DNA from: Helichrysum umbraculigerum
Taxonomy: Eukaryota; Streptophyta; Magnoliopsida; Asterales; Asteraceae
Direction: 5' to 3'
NCBI GenBank assembly: GCA_949592205.1
Contig: CATIUR010000001.1
Span: forward strand, 264,518,250 to 264,582,249
DNA: 64,000 nt
The notes beneath the pieces were generated by a model. That model searched no databases, was not told the origin of the DNA, and worked only from the letters and a program-made list of their open reading frames with translations. Of this stretch, positions 62,380-64,000 are shown piece after piece; positions within the stretch are counted from its first letter, which is position 1, and the number at the start of each line of letters is the position of its first letter. The position numbers and the translations under genes are program-made.

Positions 62380-63199
62380 ACATGAAAATAAACAAAATAT
62401 AAGTAGTTACGAAAATGTCGGGATTCTTACAAATCGTCACGAGAGAAATCCGAAAAGATAGAAAGGTAGCTCTTGGCGTCGTGATCGTTTTTCTTCAAAC
62501 AAGTTAAGTGATTTGGTGAGTTTTGGTGGTGGAACCGACGGTGGTGGTAGTGATTTTGGAGAGAGGGAGATGGTGAAGTTGAAAGAAAGTGAGAGAGAGG
62601 AGAGTTGGAGTGTAGATGGGGAATGAGGTGAGGGGGGTTTGGGGGTGGTAAGGGGCCGCCAACATGGGCCCCACCCATGTGTGGTTGGCTCCAATTTTTA
62701 TCTCCTGTATTTACGCCCCGTGCGGTGTTCGTTTTCCCGATCATTTAAACGTTTAAATAATATTATACGCATTTAAATATACGTTTTAAAATACGAATAA
62801 TTATTCGATATTTTTGTTGAAGTATTTCATCAAATACTTTATAATTGAGTTATAAAATATAACTTAGATTTGTTTCGATTGTTTGCGCGTTCATTTGTTT
62901 TAACCGCGTAGACGGTAGTTATACGATACGAAATAGATACGAAATATTATCAACATAATATTTGTGATATGATAGTATTATTAAATAATGTTATATTATT
63001 TAATAATTTGTTCACCAACATCCGTATTAGTTGAATCGAATTCCATTCGATTTAAAATAAGTACGATTTAACCAAATCGCATAGATATATATTCAACAAT
63101 ATATATAATGATACATTAATTAGCCTAACATAGATCTAATTACATGTATTAACGGAGGATTAAGTACTAATTACTAGTCCTAATTTGGCGGGTGTCACA
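62380..63199 (-). promoter_or_regulatory. Promoter and leader part of the solo LTR
   Basis: On the minus strand a CT-rich segment (complement of 62560-62605, with GAGAGAGAGGAGAG on the plus strand) resembles the leader of the related LTR at 12900. No unambiguous TATA box was identified. Frames of 85-105 codons over this stretch reflect the CT/CA-rich composition. Confidence 0.4.
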
Positions 63200-63204
63200 G
63201 CTAC

Positions 63205-63466
63205 TTACAAATTAACAATATATCTATATTTTTAAATGGTCGTGCATCGCACGGGCTCAATATTTTAATTAACAACATTAAACTTACAAATTAATATAAG
63301 TGTATTTTATAAATGGCCGTGAATTGCACGGGCTCAAAACCTAGTATCTTATAATTTAACATTTCTAATATAAGCAACACCATATTGTAAAGCTTAGAGT
63401 ACAGAGGCGATCCTCATCACAAAAAATATGTAAGTAATGACAATTATGACATATTTATTTGGTTAA
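63205..63466. other. AT-rich DNA with a Helitron-like end
   Basis: CCGTGAATTGCACGG (63317-63331), a short spacer and CTAG (63341-63344) before T form a Helitron-like 3' end. A very similar hairpin (CGTGCATCGCACG) lies 75-90 bases upstream, so two related ends may be in tandem. Confidence 0.5.
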
Positions 63467-63864
63467 GGCTATGTTTGACAATGGAGCTTATAGTAGCTTA
63501 TGGGAGTTTATGGAAGCTTAAACTTAATTTTTCAGCTTCAAGCTTTGTTTGGTAGATAAAATATTAAGAGCTAATTAAAAGAAATAAGCTCTTAAAAAAG
63601 AAGCTAGTAGAACTAGCTTTTAAATTAAGCTAGGAGCTTATGTAATAAAAAATTACATAAATACCCTTTATATAATTATCTATCATATATTTGTTTGTCC
63701 TTTTATGTCAATTTACATATTTTAAGCTCAAGCTCAAGCTAGTTTTATCCAAACATTACAAAAAAGATAAGCTCAAACTTATAGCTTTAAATATAAGCTT
63801 CAGCTACCAGCTCCAGCTATAAGCTTTCAGCTCTAACTACCAGCTACTTTTACCAAACACACCC
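63467..63864. mobile_element. Probable MITE (398 bp) rich in AGCTT words
   Basis: Left end GGCTATGTTTGACAATGGAG and right end (inverted) GGGTGTGTTTGGTAAAAGTAG form an imperfect inverted repeat. The arms repeat TAGCTTAT and AAGCTT words. No clear target duplication was found. Confidence 0.55.
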
Positions 63865-64000
63865 TAAAAAGATATTTACTCACGGGCTATGGACATTTAT
63901 AAAGTTACGACTTTTGGTCCTACACGTATGATTGTAGAGTTTATTAAGTGTGCTGAATCATCAATCATCAATATTGATGGTATTAATTAATTAAATCGTA
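63865..64000. other. Window edge, nothing recognised
   Basis: AT-rich sequence without visible gene or element ends. Confidence 0.3.

Larger units (their letters stand above)
54854..63199 (-). repeat. Chromovirus solo LTR (2607 bp without the insert), TSD GCTAC
   Basis: Pieces 54854-55197 and 60937-63199 form one LTR. On the minus strand it starts TGTGACACCCGCC (63199) and ends GGGGGTGCGACA (54854). GCTAC flanks it exactly (54849-54853 and 63200-63204). Neither a primer site nor a polypurine tract lies next to it, so the internal region and second LTR were lost by LTR recombination. It holds the conserved GTGAGACTCACCTGAG box (61366), GC-rich hairpins and a GCGACA/TGTCGC array. Confidence 0.9.

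Noticed and set aside
62427..62744. 85-105 codon Pro/Ser/His-rich frames
   Set aside because: The CT/CA-rich leader of a chromovirus LTR. Similar frames occur at 12692-13066 for the same reason.

Overview
The window is nuclear DNA of a flowering plant, probably a eudicot. The evidence is AT-rich sequence with spliced CACTA transposase exons, Athila-type and chromovirus-type Ty3 retrotransposons, Ty1/copia elements with an initiator-Met primer site, and hAT, Mutator, Helitron and L1 remnants. I find no convincing host protein gene, tRNA or rRNA gene. It is a nest of transposable elements in intergenic DNA. The species cannot be told from the sequence alone.

Layout. 1-5933 (minus): an Athila-like element with a tRNA-Asp primer site, an unrecognised intact 423-codon ORF where gag-pol should be, and an env-like ORF1 with one amber codon. 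5934-7070: a chromovirus LTR fragment and an oppositely oriented LTR. 7071-10926 (plus): 3' part of a CACTA element with Tnp2 exons, three exact 317-bp repeats and a terminal repeat. It abuts a minus-strand chromovirus LTR (10927-13459) that interrupts the 5' LTR of a nearly complete plus-strand Athila (13460-22699). That Athila abuts a second Athila LTR (22700-23905), which interrupts the gag of a third, minus-strand Athila (23906-26851). The third Athila sits in an exon of a second CACTA element carrying a Ulp1-like protease (26852-28508). A copia 3' end follows (28512-29327).

29328-54853 is quieter AT-rich DNA. A non-coding locus of about 1.9 kb is present twice (29432-31360 and, heavily interrupted, 39146-52240). 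Small DNA elements with intact target duplications are scattered through it. Copy 2 holds a gag-only Tekay-like retrotransposon (40928-48816, TSD TAATT). 54854-63199 is a chromovirus solo LTR (TSD GCTAC) split by a very young copia element (55198-60931, TSD CACAG) that has a broken gag and no pol.

Main themes. First, nearly every LTR family here carries its own array of short perfect dyads, either just upstream of the TATA box (Athila, copia) or a few hundred bases downstream of a CT-rich putative leader (chromoviruses). A GCGACA/TGTCGC version occurs in both a Ty3 and a Ty1 element. Second, an Athila and a copia element share an ordered set of short non-coding motifs upstream of the 3' polypurine tract. 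Third, several elements transposed while lacking pol, which implies mobilisation by proteins made elsewhere.
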